DNA from: Oscillospiraceae bacterium
Lineage (GTDB): Bacteria > Bacillota > Clostridia > Oscillospirales > JAAYXM01
Direction of reading: 5' to 3'
Length of the DNA stretch: 53,013 nt
Assembly (NCBI GenBank): GCA_017421025.1
Contig: JAFQME010000013.1
Location: forward strand, 1-53,013
Shown here piece after piece: positions 7,420 through 15,716 of the stretch; position 1 is the first letter of the stretch, and the number at the start of each line of letters is the position of its first letter. The translations under genes were made by a program, and so were the position numbers. The notes beneath the pieces are model-generated. The model saw only the letters and a program-made list of their open reading frames with translations, searched no databases and had not been told where the DNA came from.

Positions 7420-8766
7420 ATGACACCTTATATGCAAAGAGTTCTTGATGAAGTAAAAGCTCGCAACAAAGGCGAGGATCTCTTCATCCAAACCGTTGAA
7501 GAAGTGTTCGCAAGCATCGAGCCCATCGTTGCTCAGCATCCCGAATACGAAAAAGCAGGTCTCCTTGAGAGACTTTGTGAGCCGGATCGCCAGATCTCCT
7601 TCCGTGTTACCTGGCAGGATGATGAAGGCAACTTCCACACCAACCGTGGTTATCGTGTCCAGTTCAATGGTGCAATCGGTCCGTATAAGGGAGGTCTCCG
7701 CTTCCATCCGTCGGTTACCCTTGATACCATGAAGTTCCTTGCTTTCGAGCAGACCTTTAAGAACAGCCTGACCGGCCTGCCCATCGGCGGCGGTAAGGGT
7801 GGTTCCGACTTTGACCCGCGTGGCAAGAGCGACAATGAAATCATGCGTTTCTGCCAGGCATTCATGACCGAACTCTACCGTCACATCGGTCCGGACGTTG
7901 ACGTCCCGGCAGGTGACATCGGTGTCGGCGCTCGTGAAGTCGGCTATCTCTACGGTCAGTACAAGAGAATCAAAGCAACCTGGCAGAACGGTGTCATCAC
8001 CGGTAAGGGTCTCTCCTACGGTGGCTCCTACTTCCGTCCGGAAGCAACCGGTTACGGCGCTGTCTACTATCTGGAAGAAGTTCTGAAGCACTACGGTGAA
8101 ACCGTTGAAGGGAAGACTGTTGCAGTCTCCGGCTTCGGTAACGTTGCATGGGGCGTTTGCGAAAAGATCGCACAGCTCGGCGGTAAGGTTGTCACCATCT
8201 CCGGTCCGGACGGCTACTGCTATGATCCGGACGGCATCGTCACAGAAGAGAAGATCAACTTCCTCTTGGAGATGCGTTCCTCCGGTCGTGACCGTGCACA
8301 GGATTACGCTGACAAATTCGGCTGCAAGTTCGTTCCGGGCGCAAAGGTTTGGGGCGAGAAGGTTGACATCTGCATGCCGTGTGCATATCAGAACGAAATC
8401 GGCATGAAGGAAGCAGAACAGATCGTTGCAAACGGCGTTCAGTACTACATCGAAGTTGCAAACATGCCGACCACCAACGAAGCTATCGAGTACCTCAAGA
8501 AGAACATCAAGCTGGTTGCTCCGTCCAAGGCGGTCAACGCAGGCGGTGTTGCTACCAGTGCTCTTGAAATGGCTCAGAACTCCATGCGTTACAACTGGGA
8601 GCCGGAAGAAGTCGATGCAAAGCTCCACCTGATCATGAAGAACATCCACGACGCATCTGCAAAGGCTGCAGAAGAAGTCGGTTTGGGCTATGACCTGGTC
8701 GCAGGTGCAAACATCGCAGGCTTCAAGAAGGTCGCAGAAGCAATGCTCGCAGAAGGCGTATTCTAA
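7420..8766 (+). CDS. gdhA: Glutamate dehydrogenase, probably NADP-specific (copy 1)
   Basis: A 448-residue hexameric-type glutamate dehydrogenase. It interconverts glutamate and 2-oxoglutarate + ammonia. Visible are the substrate lysine region [13 protein letters not shown], the catalytic segment [15 protein letters not shown], the family string RFCQAFMTELYRHIG and the Rossmann glycine motif VSGFGNVAWG. The ATG at 7420 is preferred over the in-frame TTG at 7405 because TTGGAGGT sits 8 bases before the ATG and the TTG lies inside that site. Codons are strongly biased to C-ending and highly used forms, unlike the second copy at 35578, so this is probably the main catabolic or assimilatory enzyme. 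Cofactor preference is from family similarity only. Confidence 0.96.
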   Translation: MTPYMQRVLDEVKARNKGEDLFIQTVEEVFASIEPIVAQHPEYEKAGLLERLCEPDRQISFRVTWQDDEGNFHTNRGYRVQFNGAIGPYKGGLRFHPSVTLDTMKFLAFEQTFKNSLTGLPIGGGKGGSDFDPRGKSDNEIMRFCQAFMTELYRHIGPDVDVPAGDIGVGAREVGYLYGQYKRIKATWQNGVITGKGLSYGGSYFRPEATGYGAVYYLEEVLKHYGETVEGKTVAVSGFGNVAWGVCEKIAQLGGKVVTISGPDGYCYDPDGIVTEEKINFLLEMRSSGRDRAQDYADKFGCKFVPGAKVWGEKVDICMPCAYQNEIGMKEAEQIVANGVQYYIEVANMPTTNEAIEYLKKNIKLVAPSKAVNAGGVATSALEMAQNSMRYNWEPEEVDAKLHLIMKNIHDASAKAAEEVGLGYDLVAGANIAGFKKVAEAMLAEGVF

Positions 8767-8777
8767 AATCACAGATT

Positions 8778-8813
8778 AAAGACCGTTTGGGGTTTGCCCA
8801 AACGGTCTTTTCT
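8778..8813 (+). terminator. Terminator of glutamate dehydrogenase 1
   Basis: Stem GACCGTTTGGG / CCCAAACGGTC (8781-8791 with 8797-8807), flanked by A-run and T-run. Confidence 0.92.
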
Positions 8814-8899
8814 TATGGAAATACGGCGGAGAAAAATTCCTGCTCCGTTTATGAACGTAAGTGAGCCTGCCGAAACTGTATTTGACGGATTAGGATGGG

Positions 8900-8932
8900 T
8901 TGACAACCAGAGCGTTGTAGGTGTAATATAAT
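8900..8932 (+). promoter_or_regulatory. Promoter of the SipW-dependent protein
   Basis: A perfect TTGACA (8900-8905). The -10 is either TAATAT (8924-8929, 18-base spacer) or the overlapping TATAAT at 8927-8932 (longer spacer). Confidence 0.7.
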
Positions 8933-8960
8933 AATATCTATCAAAAGGAGGAATCAGACA

Positions 8961-10304
8961 ATGAAAAAGACAAAACAGGCGCTTTTGCTGAGTGCAATTT
9001 CTTTGCTTCTTTGTATTTCCATGCTCATCGGAACCACATTTGCATGGTTTACTGATTCGGTCTCCTCAGTGAACAACATCATCAAGTCGGGCAATCTTGA
9101 CGTTGTTCTGGAGTACAAAACCGAATGGTCGGATGGTTGGCAGGAAGTCGGCACCGATCCGCTCTTTGATGATGAAGCACTCTATGAGCCGGGCTATACC
9201 GAGACTGTGTTCCTGCGTGTTTCCAATGCGGGTTCTTTGGCACTTAAATATGAATTGGTCGTTGAGATCATTGAAGAAATCGAGGGTACCAACGTTTACA
9301 ACGAGTCTTTCAAGCTTTCAGACTCCTTGCAGATTGGATCTTATATACAAAATGAGATTGTTGACGGTGCAAATGATGCAGATATTCTGTTCCCGTCCAT
9401 GTTCGGAAGTCGTGCTGCGGCAAAGTCGAACATCTCAAACTTTACCAAACTTGAAAACGTCACTTATGGCGTTGACACCGTCCTGCTTCCGGGCGAAGAC
9501 ACCGCACAGGTCGTGGCATTGGTACTTCATATGCCGGAAACTGTCGGAAACGAAGCAAACCATCTGACCGGAACAGAGCCGCCGCAGATTACATTGGGAA
9601 TCAATTTGTTTGCAACTCAGGTTCCGCACGAGGAAGACTCCTTCGGCAGCGATTACGATGCAGATGCGACCTATGATGAAACAACAGGTGGTAATCCGGG
9701 TAATCCGGGTGCAGGTAATCCGGGTGCAGGCAATCCGGATGATCCTGTTGACATCCGTGTCCTCGGCACAGGCGGATTCCGTGGCACAAACTGGAATGCT
9801 GCAGAAAGCGGTTGGAACATCCGTGAGTATCTTGCATTGCCGTTTGATGTAGAAGACCCGAATATGGGAACAATCACCGTTCAACCTGCACAGGGCACAA
9901 CCCCGAGCGTACCGAACGGAGGGATTTATACCGGAACTGTCTCAGGAACAGAAATGACCGGTCCGGTCACTTCTATCGGGGATGTGGCGGCAACCGAAAC
10001 TTCTGAAATTCTTTGGGTTGGCGTGACCGAGGTTACTCTCGGCTCGGGCAATCTTGCCATCATGCACCGTACCCTGCCGGTTGGAACGATCGTGAATGTG
10101 CAGGCAGATACCACGCTTGACGGAACCAAGTCCTCTGCGTTTGGTGCGGACTATGCGACCTATGCGGACAGCACTCCGCTGGTTACATTCCGTGTTGCGT
10201 GTGATGAGAGCGATTTGGAAACAAGCGACTTCTATGCTTCGCTTGAATCGATCTTCGGCGGCAGCATTCCGTCCTCTGTCGTGATTGAAGCAGTCGGCGC
10301 ATAA
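8961..10304 (+). CDS. SipW-dependent-type (TasA/camelysin-like) secreted protein
   Basis: A 447-residue exported protein. Its N-terminus has the SipW-type signal: a hydrophobic core (LLLSAISLLLCISMLIG) followed by TTFAWFTDSVSS. Residues about 30-225 resemble the TasA/camelysin fold that builds extracellular fibres or surface coats after SipW cleavage. A low-complexity linker of glycine-asparagine-proline repeats (about 244-256) separates this from a C-terminal beta-rich part (257-447) that I do not recognise. No sipW peptidase gene is near. It has its own promoter and terminator, so it is monocistronic. The role, biofilm matrix or surface fibre, is inferred from family. AAAAGGAGG precedes the ATG. 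Confidence 0.8.
   Translation: MKKTKQALLLSAISLLLCISMLIGTTFAWFTDSVSSVNNIIKSGNLDVVLEYKTEWSDGWQEVGTDPLFDDEALYEPGYTETVFLRVSNAGSLALKYELVVEIIEEIEGTNVYNESFKLSDSLQIGSYIQNEIVDGANDADILFPSMFGSRAAAKSNISNFTKLENVTYGVDTVLLPGEDTAQVVALVLHMPETVGNEANHLTGTEPPQITLGINLFATQVPHEEDSFGSDYDADATYDETTGGNPGNPGAGNPGAGNPDDPVDIRVLGTGGFRGTNWNAAESGWNIREYLALPFDVEDPNMGTITVQPAQGTTPSVPNGGIYTGTVSGTEMTGPVTSIGDVAATETSEILWVGVTEVTLGSGNLAIMHRTLPVGTIVNVQADTTLDGTKSSAFGADYATYADSTPLVTFRVACDESDLETSDFYASLESIFGGSIPSSVVIEAVGA
9690..9740 (+). repeat. Short tandem repeat coding the Gly/Asn/Pro linker
   Basis: Imperfect copies of GGTAATCCGGGTGCA (15 bp), with one copy shortened to 9 bp, encode a GNPGNPGAGNPGAGNP linker. Copy number could vary by slippage. 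Confidence 0.8.
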
Positions 10305-10316
10305 ATCTGAAAACTT

Positions 10317-10345
10317 AAAGACCGTGACACTGTCACGGTCTTTTC
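10317..10345 (+). terminator. Terminator of the SipW-dependent protein gene
   Basis: Stem GACCGTGAC / GTCACGGTC (10320-10328 with 10332-10340), 3-nt loop, followed by a T-rich tail. Confidence 0.9.
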
Positions 10346-10388
10346 TTATGGGAAAAAGTGTGATACAATACCGAGAGAGGTGAGAAGG

Positions 10389-11252
10389 ATGACCACATCG
10401 GCATGGATGAAGAAAAACTGTAACAGCCTGCGTGGAAAGCGCATTGCAATCACCGGCTCGACCGGAGGTCTCGGTGCACCGTTGTGTCGGTATTTGGCGC
10501 TTTTGGGTGCAGACCTCATCCTGCTCAACCGTAATGCGGAAAAGAGTTTGACTCACAAAGCGAAACTGGAAGCGTTTGGTGTTTCGGTCACCTGCATTTT
10601 TGTGGATCTGGAAGATCTTGCATCGGTCAAAAATGCAACAGACATGCTGATTGCGCATGGCGTGGATCTTTTCATCCACAATGCAGGGGCATACAGTATC
10701 CCACGCAGGATTTGCAACGGTGGATTTGATAACGTATTTCAAATCAATTTTGTTTCCCCATATTATATGATTCGTCGGTTGCTTGGGCATATTGAGCACG
10801 CAGTCGTGGTAGGAAGCGTTGCGCATACCTATTCTAAGATTGATCTTGATGATATAGACTTTCGCACTCGAAGTGCCGCAAGTCGTGCATACGGGAATGC
10901 GAAGCGGTTTTTGATGGGGGCGATGTGGGGGCTTGCACGTGAAGGTGCGTCGGTTTCTGTGGTGCATCCCGGGATCACGTTTACCAATATCACCGCACAT
11001 TACCCAAAACTTGTTTTTGCACTCATCAAGCACCCGATGAAAGTGATTTTCATGAAGCCTGCCCGTGCAGCACTCTCGATTCTTGCGGGTGTGTTTCAGA
11101 AAACACAGGCTTACGAATGGATCGGACCAAAGTGGTTCCGAGTATGGGGGCTTCCGAAAAAAGAACGGCTGAACACCGTTTGTGAGGAAGAATTGGAAAA
11201 AATTGTGCAGACATCGCAAGAGATTTACAGAAAACTGGAGGAGCAGAGATGA
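10389..11252 (+). CDS. Short-chain dehydrogenase/reductase (first of operon)
   Basis: A 287-residue SDR oxidoreductase. It has the cofactor motif TGSTGGLG, the HNAGAY motif and the catalytic YGNAK (YxxxK), with VVVGSVAH supplying the active-site serine. The C-terminal 80 residues are extended and hydrophobic compared with classical SDRs, resembling retinol-dehydrogenase-like members. The ATG at 10389 is chosen over an in-frame GTG at 10380 because GAGAGG lies 9 bases before the ATG. It overlaps the next gene by 4 bp (ATGA), showing translational coupling. Substrate unknown. Confidence 0.85.
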   Translation: MTTSAWMKKNCNSLRGKRIAITGSTGGLGAPLCRYLALLGADLILLNRNAEKSLTHKAKLEAFGVSVTCIFVDLEDLASVKNATDMLIAHGVDLFIHNAGAYSIPRRICNGGFDNVFQINFVSPYYMIRRLLGHIEHAVVVGSVAHTYSKIDLDDIDFRTRSAASRAYGNAKRFLMGAMWGLAREGASVSVVHPGITFTNITAHYPKLVFALIKHPMKVIFMKPARAALSILAGVFQKTQAYEWIGPKWFRVWGLPKKERLNTVCEEELEKIVQTSQEIYRKLEEQR

Positions 11253-11929
11253 AACAAGCACTGATTTTTGGAGATAGTTACTCTACCTTTGAGAACTTCA
11301 TTCCGGAAGGGTATGCGACTTATTATGCACCTATGTGGGGCGGAACAGATTTGAGTCGAGTGGAAGAAACCTGGTGGTATTCGCTCATGGCGGAGAACAA
11401 GCTGGAGTTGGTGCGCAACGACAGTTGGTCGGGTTCCACCGTGTGTTATACTGCATATGAAGGGGTGGATTGTTCGGAGACCAGCTCCTTTATCTACCGC
11501 TTGGAAACCTTGAAACATCAAGGCTTTTTCGAGGAGCATGAAATAGACACGGTATTCGTATTCGGTGCAACCAACGACAGTTGGAACGAGACTGCACAAA
11601 ATGGGGAGTTGATGCTCTCCGGTTGGGAGAAAAAGGATCTTTACTTTATTCTGCCTGCAATCGGATATTTCTTTGCAAAACTGCGTGAAATTTTGCCGAA
11701 AGCAAAAATTTACTGTATTGTGAATACCGATTTGGATGCTGCCGTTACCGAAGGACTCTCCCGTGCGGCACGGGCATACGGTGCAAAACCGATCATGCTC
11801 CACGATATTGATAAAACAAACAACCATCCCACCGTGAAGGGAATGGCACAAATCAAAGAGCAAGTGCAGTCTTCTATGCGTGGGCTTTGGGGAGATGTCC
11901 CGTTTTGGGGCAGGGTGTATACCGAATAG
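11249..11929 (+). CDS. SGNH/GDSL-type hydrolase
   Basis: A 226-residue cytosolic SGNH-fold esterase/lipase-like enzyme. Block I is FGDSYST with the nucleophile serine near residue 10. The block-III-like GATNDSW carries the conserved Asn, and NNHPT near the C-terminus supplies the catalytic His (DxxH-like). SGNH enzymes of this size often deacetylate or de-esterify sugars. Its place directly before a glycoside hydrolase supports a carbohydrate-esterase role, but this is inference. Translationally coupled to the SDR upstream by a 4-bp overlap. Confidence 0.8.
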   Translation: MKQALIFGDSYSTFENFIPEGYATYYAPMWGGTDLSRVEETWWYSLMAENKLELVRNDSWSGSTVCYTAYEGVDCSETSSFIYRLETLKHQGFFEEHEIDTVFVFGATNDSWNETAQNGELMLSGWEKKDLYFILPAIGYFFAKLREILPKAKIYCIVNTDLDAAVTEGLSRAARAYGAKPIMLHDIDKTNNHPTVKGMAQIKEQVQSSMRGLWGDVPFWGRVYTE

Positions 11930-11939
11930 GAGGAACGTC

Positions 11940-13856
11940 ATGGGAAAATGGATTTGGTATCGTGGAGAATTTGAAGCGTATCATAATTTGCAGCTTCACT
12001 TTCGGCGTGAGTCTTACGGAATGGCTCGTCCACCGTTTTGGGATGTTCCCATGCCCTATCCGTTTGTCGAATTCACCAAGACCTTTACTGCAAAATGCGG
12101 TGGAGAGTTTGTTTGCTATGCCAAGGGGGACGGAGTTGTAATTCTGGATGAGGTGTTCTATCCGTTGGAGCAAGCAGTGCCATATTCGGCAGGTGAACAT
12201 ACCGTCAGTGTAAAAATCGGAAATCCCGGTGGACTGCCGTGTATTTATATCGAAAATGAAGCAGTTTCTACCGACGAGAGTTGGCGTGTCACGCACGGAG
12301 GTGCGGCGCCTGTTTTGGCGGGTGCGACCCCTGTTTTTTCCTCGCCAAACGATGACCCGCAGAAGTTCCCCTTTTCGTATGAGCGTGTTGAAGCGGTTTC
12401 CTGTAAAGAATATCAGGGTGGCATGCTCTTTGATTTTGGACGGGAACTGTTTGGAAGCGTGGTGATAGACGCTCTTTCCGCACCTGCGACCGTGTTTTAC
12501 GGTGAGAGTGTTGAAGAAGCTCTTGCAGGAAAAGGCTGGGGAAAGTGTACGGTTTGGGAGGATGTGGAAACAGCAGGGATACTCAAATCCCGTGCATTCC
12601 GTTATCTCTATGTTACGAAACCTGCGACCCTTCATGCTGAGTTTGAATTTCTCCCGCTTGAAAAACGTGGACGTTTTTCCTGCAACGAAGAGGGAGTCAA
12701 AACCATTTGGGATGTTTGTGCAGACACTTTCCATCTGTGTTCACGTGAGTTTTTCCTCGACGGCATCAAACGTGACCGCTGGGTATGGGGCGGCGATGCA
12801 CGTCAATCCATTCTGATTTCGGATTATCTGTTTGCAGATCCCGAAATCGTCAAACGCACGATTTTGGCGCTGTTGCCGAAAGATCGGGTGCATCAGCATG
12901 TCAATACCATCAATGACTATTCCGCATTCCTCATCATTTCGGTTGCGGAGTTTTACCGCTCTTTTGGGGATGCCGAGTTCGTTTCCTTTGTGTTGCCGAG
13001 GGTTCGGATGCTCTATGACTATATCGTGAGCCGCTGCGATGAGCAGGGCTTTGTGGTCGAGCGGGAAGGGGACTGGATCTTCATTGATTGGGGCACCATT
13101 GATCAATCGGGACCGCTCTCTGCAGAACAGATTTTACTTTGGAAAACGCACCTTTCAATGGCAGAACTGACCGGTGAGGAGGCTTATCTCGACCGAGCAA
13201 ACACATTACGTGAGCGTATTTTCACACGGTTTTGGAGTGAGAACGGGTTTTTGGATACCTACCCGGAGCTTTCTTCGCACATCACCCGTCACGCAAACAT
13301 CCTTGCGGTATTGTTTGACTTTGTGGATGAGCAGCAAGCCGACCGGATTCTTCATCGGGTGCTGGAAAATCCGGGCGTGGATGCCATCACCACCCCATAT
13401 TTTAAGTTATATGAGTTGATGGCGCTGTGCCGACTCGGAAAACTTACCGTTGCACAAGAGAAATTGGAAGGCTATTGGGGTGCGATGCTCGCACTCGGCG
13501 CCACTTCGATGTGGGAAGAGTTTAAACCGGAAGAGGGACTTCCGGCAGGCTATGCGATGTATGGTGAGGAATTTGGGAAATCTCTCTGCCATGCATGGTC
13601 GAGCGGACCGATTTACTTTTTGGGACGTTACTGCCTGGGTGTATCCTCTACCGCACCGGGATTTGCCGCCTTTACGGTAGCGCCGAATCCAGGACGCTAT
13701 ACTTGGTTTGAGGGCGTGGTGCCAACCGTGCGAGGTGACATCCGCATCAATTATCGAGACGGGAAACTCACGGTTTTTGCACCGTTTGACGGCGGGACGC
13801 TTCTTTGGAACGGAAGTGAGTGGGACATTCCTGCAAATGAGGAGTTGGTTGTGTGA
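11940..13856 (+). CDS. GH78-like alpha-L-rhamnosidase family protein
   Basis: A 638-residue intracellular glycosidase-like protein with an N-terminal beta-sandwich (about 1-230), an (alpha/alpha)6 barrel (about 235-560) and a small C-terminal beta domain. The barrel starts with the family pattern …FFLDGIKRDRWVWGGDARQS, in which acidic residues serve catalysis in GH78. This is shorter than most GH78 rhamnosidases (850-1000 residues), so the accessory domains are reduced. The start at 11940 is preferred to in-frame upstream codons because AGGAGG sits 6 bases ahead. No signal peptide, so it acts on imported oligosaccharides. It lies 10 bp after the SGNH gene and overlaps the HAD gene by 4 bp. 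Substrate specificity is not proven. Confidence 0.8.
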   Translation: MGKWIWYRGEFEAYHNLQLHFRRESYGMARPPFWDVPMPYPFVEFTKTFTAKCGGEFVCYAKGDGVVILDEVFYPLEQAVPYSAGEHTVSVKIGNPGGLPCIYIENEAVSTDESWRVTHGGAAPVLAGATPVFSSPNDDPQKFPFSYERVEAVSCKEYQGGMLFDFGRELFGSVVIDALSAPATVFYGESVEEALAGKGWGKCTVWEDVETAGILKSRAFRYLYVTKPATLHAEFEFLPLEKRGRFSCNEEGVKTIWDVCADTFHLCSREFFLDGIKRDRWVWGGDARQSILISDYLFADPEIVKRTILALLPKDRVHQHVNTINDYSAFLIISVAEFYRSFGDAEFVSFVLPRVRMLYDYIVSRCDEQGFVVEREGDWIFIDWGTIDQSGPLSAEQILLWKTHLSMAELTGEEAYLDRANTLRERIFTRFWSENGFLDTYPELSSHITRHANILAVLFDFVDEQQADRILHRVLENPGVDAITTPYFKLYELMALCRLGKLTVAQEKLEGYWGAMLALGATSMWEEFKPEEGLPAGYAMYGEEFGKSLCHAWSSGPIYFLGRYCLGVSSTAPGFAAFTVAPNPGRYTWFEGVVPTVRGDIRINYRDGKLTVFAPFDGGTLLWNGSEWDIPANEELVV

Positions 13857-14473
13857 TTCTGCTGTTTGATTTTGACGGGACACTGGCAGACTCCATGGAA
13901 GCTTGGGGAGAAAAAATGCTGCACATCCTGAAAAAGGCAAAAGTTTCTTACCCGGATGACATTGTCACAACCCTCGCAACCTTAGGTGACCACGGCAGTG
14001 CAGTTTATATGCAAGAGGTGCTGGGGGTTCCGTATTCCGAAGAAACCCTACTTTCCATGATGGATGTATACGCTTTGCCACGCTATCGGGATGAGATTTT
14101 ACTAAAATCGGGTGCGGCGGAGTTTTTGCGCTCACGCAGTGAGGAAAAATGTGTTCTCACAGCAAGTCCGCATAAAATGCTGGACCCATGTCTGACACGT
14201 AACGGAATTATGGGGGAATTCACCCATGTTTGGACTTGTGAGGATTTGGGAAAAGTCAAATCAGATCCGGAGATTTATCGGGATGTGGCAGCACGGCTTG
14301 GTGTTGCACCTGCGGAAATTGTCTTTTTCGATGACAACCTCACCGCCATTCAAACCGCAAAGAGTGCAGGCTTGCAGACGGTTGCGGTATATGAGAAGAG
14401 CGGCGCAGTGTTTTGGGAATCTCTGAGTGCCACAGCAGATCGTGCGATCAAAACTTGGGAGGAATTACTGTGA
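13853..14473 (+). CDS. HAD-superfamily phosphatase
   Basis: A 206-residue HAD hydrolase of the phosphoglycolate-phosphatase/beta-phosphoglucomutase type. Motif I is LFDFDGTLADS with the Asp pair at residues 6 and 8. Motif II is LTASPHK, motif III includes K in LGKVKSDPE and motif IV is FFDDNLTAI. It would hydrolyse a sugar phosphate or a related phosphate ester. It starts with GTG overlapping the preceding stop (GTGTGA) and ends overlapping the start of the next SDR, so it is translated as part of the operon. The specific substrate is unknown. Confidence 0.87.
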   Translation: MILLFDFDGTLADSMEAWGEKMLHILKKAKVSYPDDIVTTLATLGDHGSAVYMQEVLGVPYSEETLLSMMDVYALPRYRDEILLKSGAAEFLRSRSEEKCVLTASPHKMLDPCLTRNGIMGEFTHVWTCEDLGKVKSDPEIYRDVAARLGVAPAEIVFFDDNLTAIQTAKSAGLQTVAVYEKSGAVFWESLSATADRAIKTWEELL

Positions 14474-15237
14474 AAAGAATTGCGGTTATCACTGGGGCAT
14501 CGTCCGGTATCGGAAAACGTTTTGCTGAAACATTATCGCAGTTTGGCGAACCGCTTGATGAAGTGTGGGTGATTGCCCGCAGAAAAGAGCGGTTGGAGGA
14601 GTTGGAGCTCGGGATTCCGAAACGAGTTCTTGCGCTGGATTTGACCGATGAGGGCGCCATCAAAGAATATGCCGACTTGCTTTCTGCGGAAAACCCCGAT
14701 GTGCGGCTTCTCATCAATGCGAGCGGATTTGGGAAGTTTTGCGCAACCGTAGACGCAAGTGTGGAAGAAAACCGTAACATGGTAAAACTCAACTGCATGG
14801 CGTTGATGAGTCTGTGCCAAATCACGGTTCCGTTTTTGCACTCAGGTGCGAAAATCGTGAACATCGCATCGGTTGCAGCCTATCAGCCCATCCCATATAT
14901 CAACGTTTATGGAGCAAGCAAGGCGTTTGTACTTTCGTTTTCCCGTGCGCTGAATCGGGAACTTTCCGATGTTTCGGTGTTGGCGGTTTGTCCGTTTTGG
15001 ACCCGTACCGAGTTTTTTGACCGTGCGGTAAAGAAAGATGCGGATGCGGTCGTGAAAACCTATATCGCCATGTATGATGCAGAGGACATTGTTGCCCGTG
15101 CATGGCGGGATCTGCGTCGGGGGAAAGATGTATCCAAATACGGCTTCATTGCTCGAGCACAAGTGTGTTTGGCACGGATGCTGCCACATAAATTTGTGAT
15201 GTGGTTCTGGATGAAACAGCAGAAGCTTGGATCGTGA
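14470..15237 (+). CDS. Short-chain dehydrogenase (last of operon)
   Basis: A 255-residue classical SDR. Motifs: TGASSGIG (cofactor), NASGFG (NNAG-like), IASVAA with the catalytic Ser, and YGASK (YxxxK). It resembles the DltE/YqjQ-like SDR subgroup. GTG at 14470 overlaps the HAD stop (GTGA), so I take it as the start rather than an upstream in-frame codon inside the HAD gene. The C-terminus is hydrophobic and basic (…ARMLPHKFVMWFWMKQQ), perhaps membrane-associated. The operon ends here; a fresh promoter follows. Confidence 0.87.
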   Translation: MKRIAVITGASSGIGKRFAETLSQFGEPLDEVWVIARRKERLEELELGIPKRVLALDLTDEGAIKEYADLLSAENPDVRLLINASGFGKFCATVDASVEENRNMVKLNCMALMSLCQITVPFLHSGAKIVNIASVAAYQPIPYINVYGASKAFVLSFSRALNRELSDVSVLAVCPFWTRTEFFDRAVKKDADAVVKTYIAMYDAEDIVARAWRDLRRGKDVSKYGFIARAQVCLARMLPHKFVMWFWMKQQKLGS

Positions 15238-15244
15238 TTTCCTG

Positions 15245-15274
15245 TTGATTCTGCAAACAGGTTTGTGATATAAT
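15245..15274 (+). promoter_or_regulatory. Promoter of the NifX-like / Mrp operon
   Basis: TTGATT (15245-15250) and a perfect TATAAT (15269-15274), with an 18-base spacer. Confidence 0.75.
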
Positions 15275-15299
15275 AAGAAAACTGAAAGGAAGTGCGTTT

Positions 15300-15698
15300 A
15301 TGAAAATCGCAGTAACATATGAAAACGGTGAGATTTTCCAGCATTTCGGACATTGTGAAACTTTTGAGATTTTCACTGTGGAAGACGGTGCGATTCAAAA
15401 AAGTGAAGTGGTATCCAGTGCGGGACAAGGCCACGGCGCACTTGCGACCTTTTTGGCAGAGCAAGATGTGCGAGTGGTCATCTGCGGCGGCATTGGCGGC
15501 GGTGCAAAAGCTGCGCTGGCTGCGGCAAGAATTATGGTGTTTGGCGGTGTCACCGGGAACACCCGTGACGCTGTAGAAGCATACATTACCGGGAGTTTGG
15601 AGTTTGACCCCAATGCAAATTGCTCCCATCACGACCATGGTGGGCACACCTGCGGTGGTTGCGGAAAACATGGTTGCGGCGGTCACGGCTGCCACTAA
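15300..15698 (+). CDS. NifB/NifX-type (dinitrogenase iron-molybdenum cofactor-like) protein
   Basis: A 132-residue protein. Residues 1-100 are a NifX/NafY/VnfX-like domain (MKIAVTYENGEIFQHFGHCETF; VVICGGIGGGAKAAL) that binds Fe-S or FeMo-type clusters in nitrogenase maturation. In non-fixing anaerobes such proteins pair with Mrp/NBP35 ATPases. The last ~25 residues are extremely rich in His, Cys and Gly (SHHDHGG, CGGCGKHGCGG), a probable metal-binding tail. The next gene starts 18 bp later and encodes an Mrp ATPase. No nif structural genes are near, so nitrogen fixation is not implied. Confidence 0.88.
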   Translation: MKIAVTYENGEIFQHFGHCETFEIFTVEDGAIQKSEVVSSAGQGHGALATFLAEQDVRVVICGGIGGGAKAALAAARIMVFGGVTGNTRDAVEAYITGSLEFDPNANCSHHDHGGHTCGGCGKHGCGGHGCH

Positions 15699-15716
15699 AC
15701 GAAAGGAGTTTTTCTC

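Noticed and set aside
7327..8772. Long open frame on the minus strand opposite glutamate dehydrogenase
   Set aside because: It mirrors the codon bias of gdhA, has no ribosome binding site and gives a low-complexity Cys/Asp/Val-rich product.
9690..9740. Short repeats as a CRISPR-like array
   Set aside because: They are in-frame 15-bp units coding a protein linker without spacers.
9942..11261. Minus-strand open frame across the SipW-type gene and the SDR
   Set aside because: It crosses a terminator and a promoter of the plus-strand genes and lacks a start signal.
15300..15698. Evidence for nitrogen fixation
   Set aside because: NifX-like proteins occur in many non-fixing anaerobes and no nifHDK-like gene is present.
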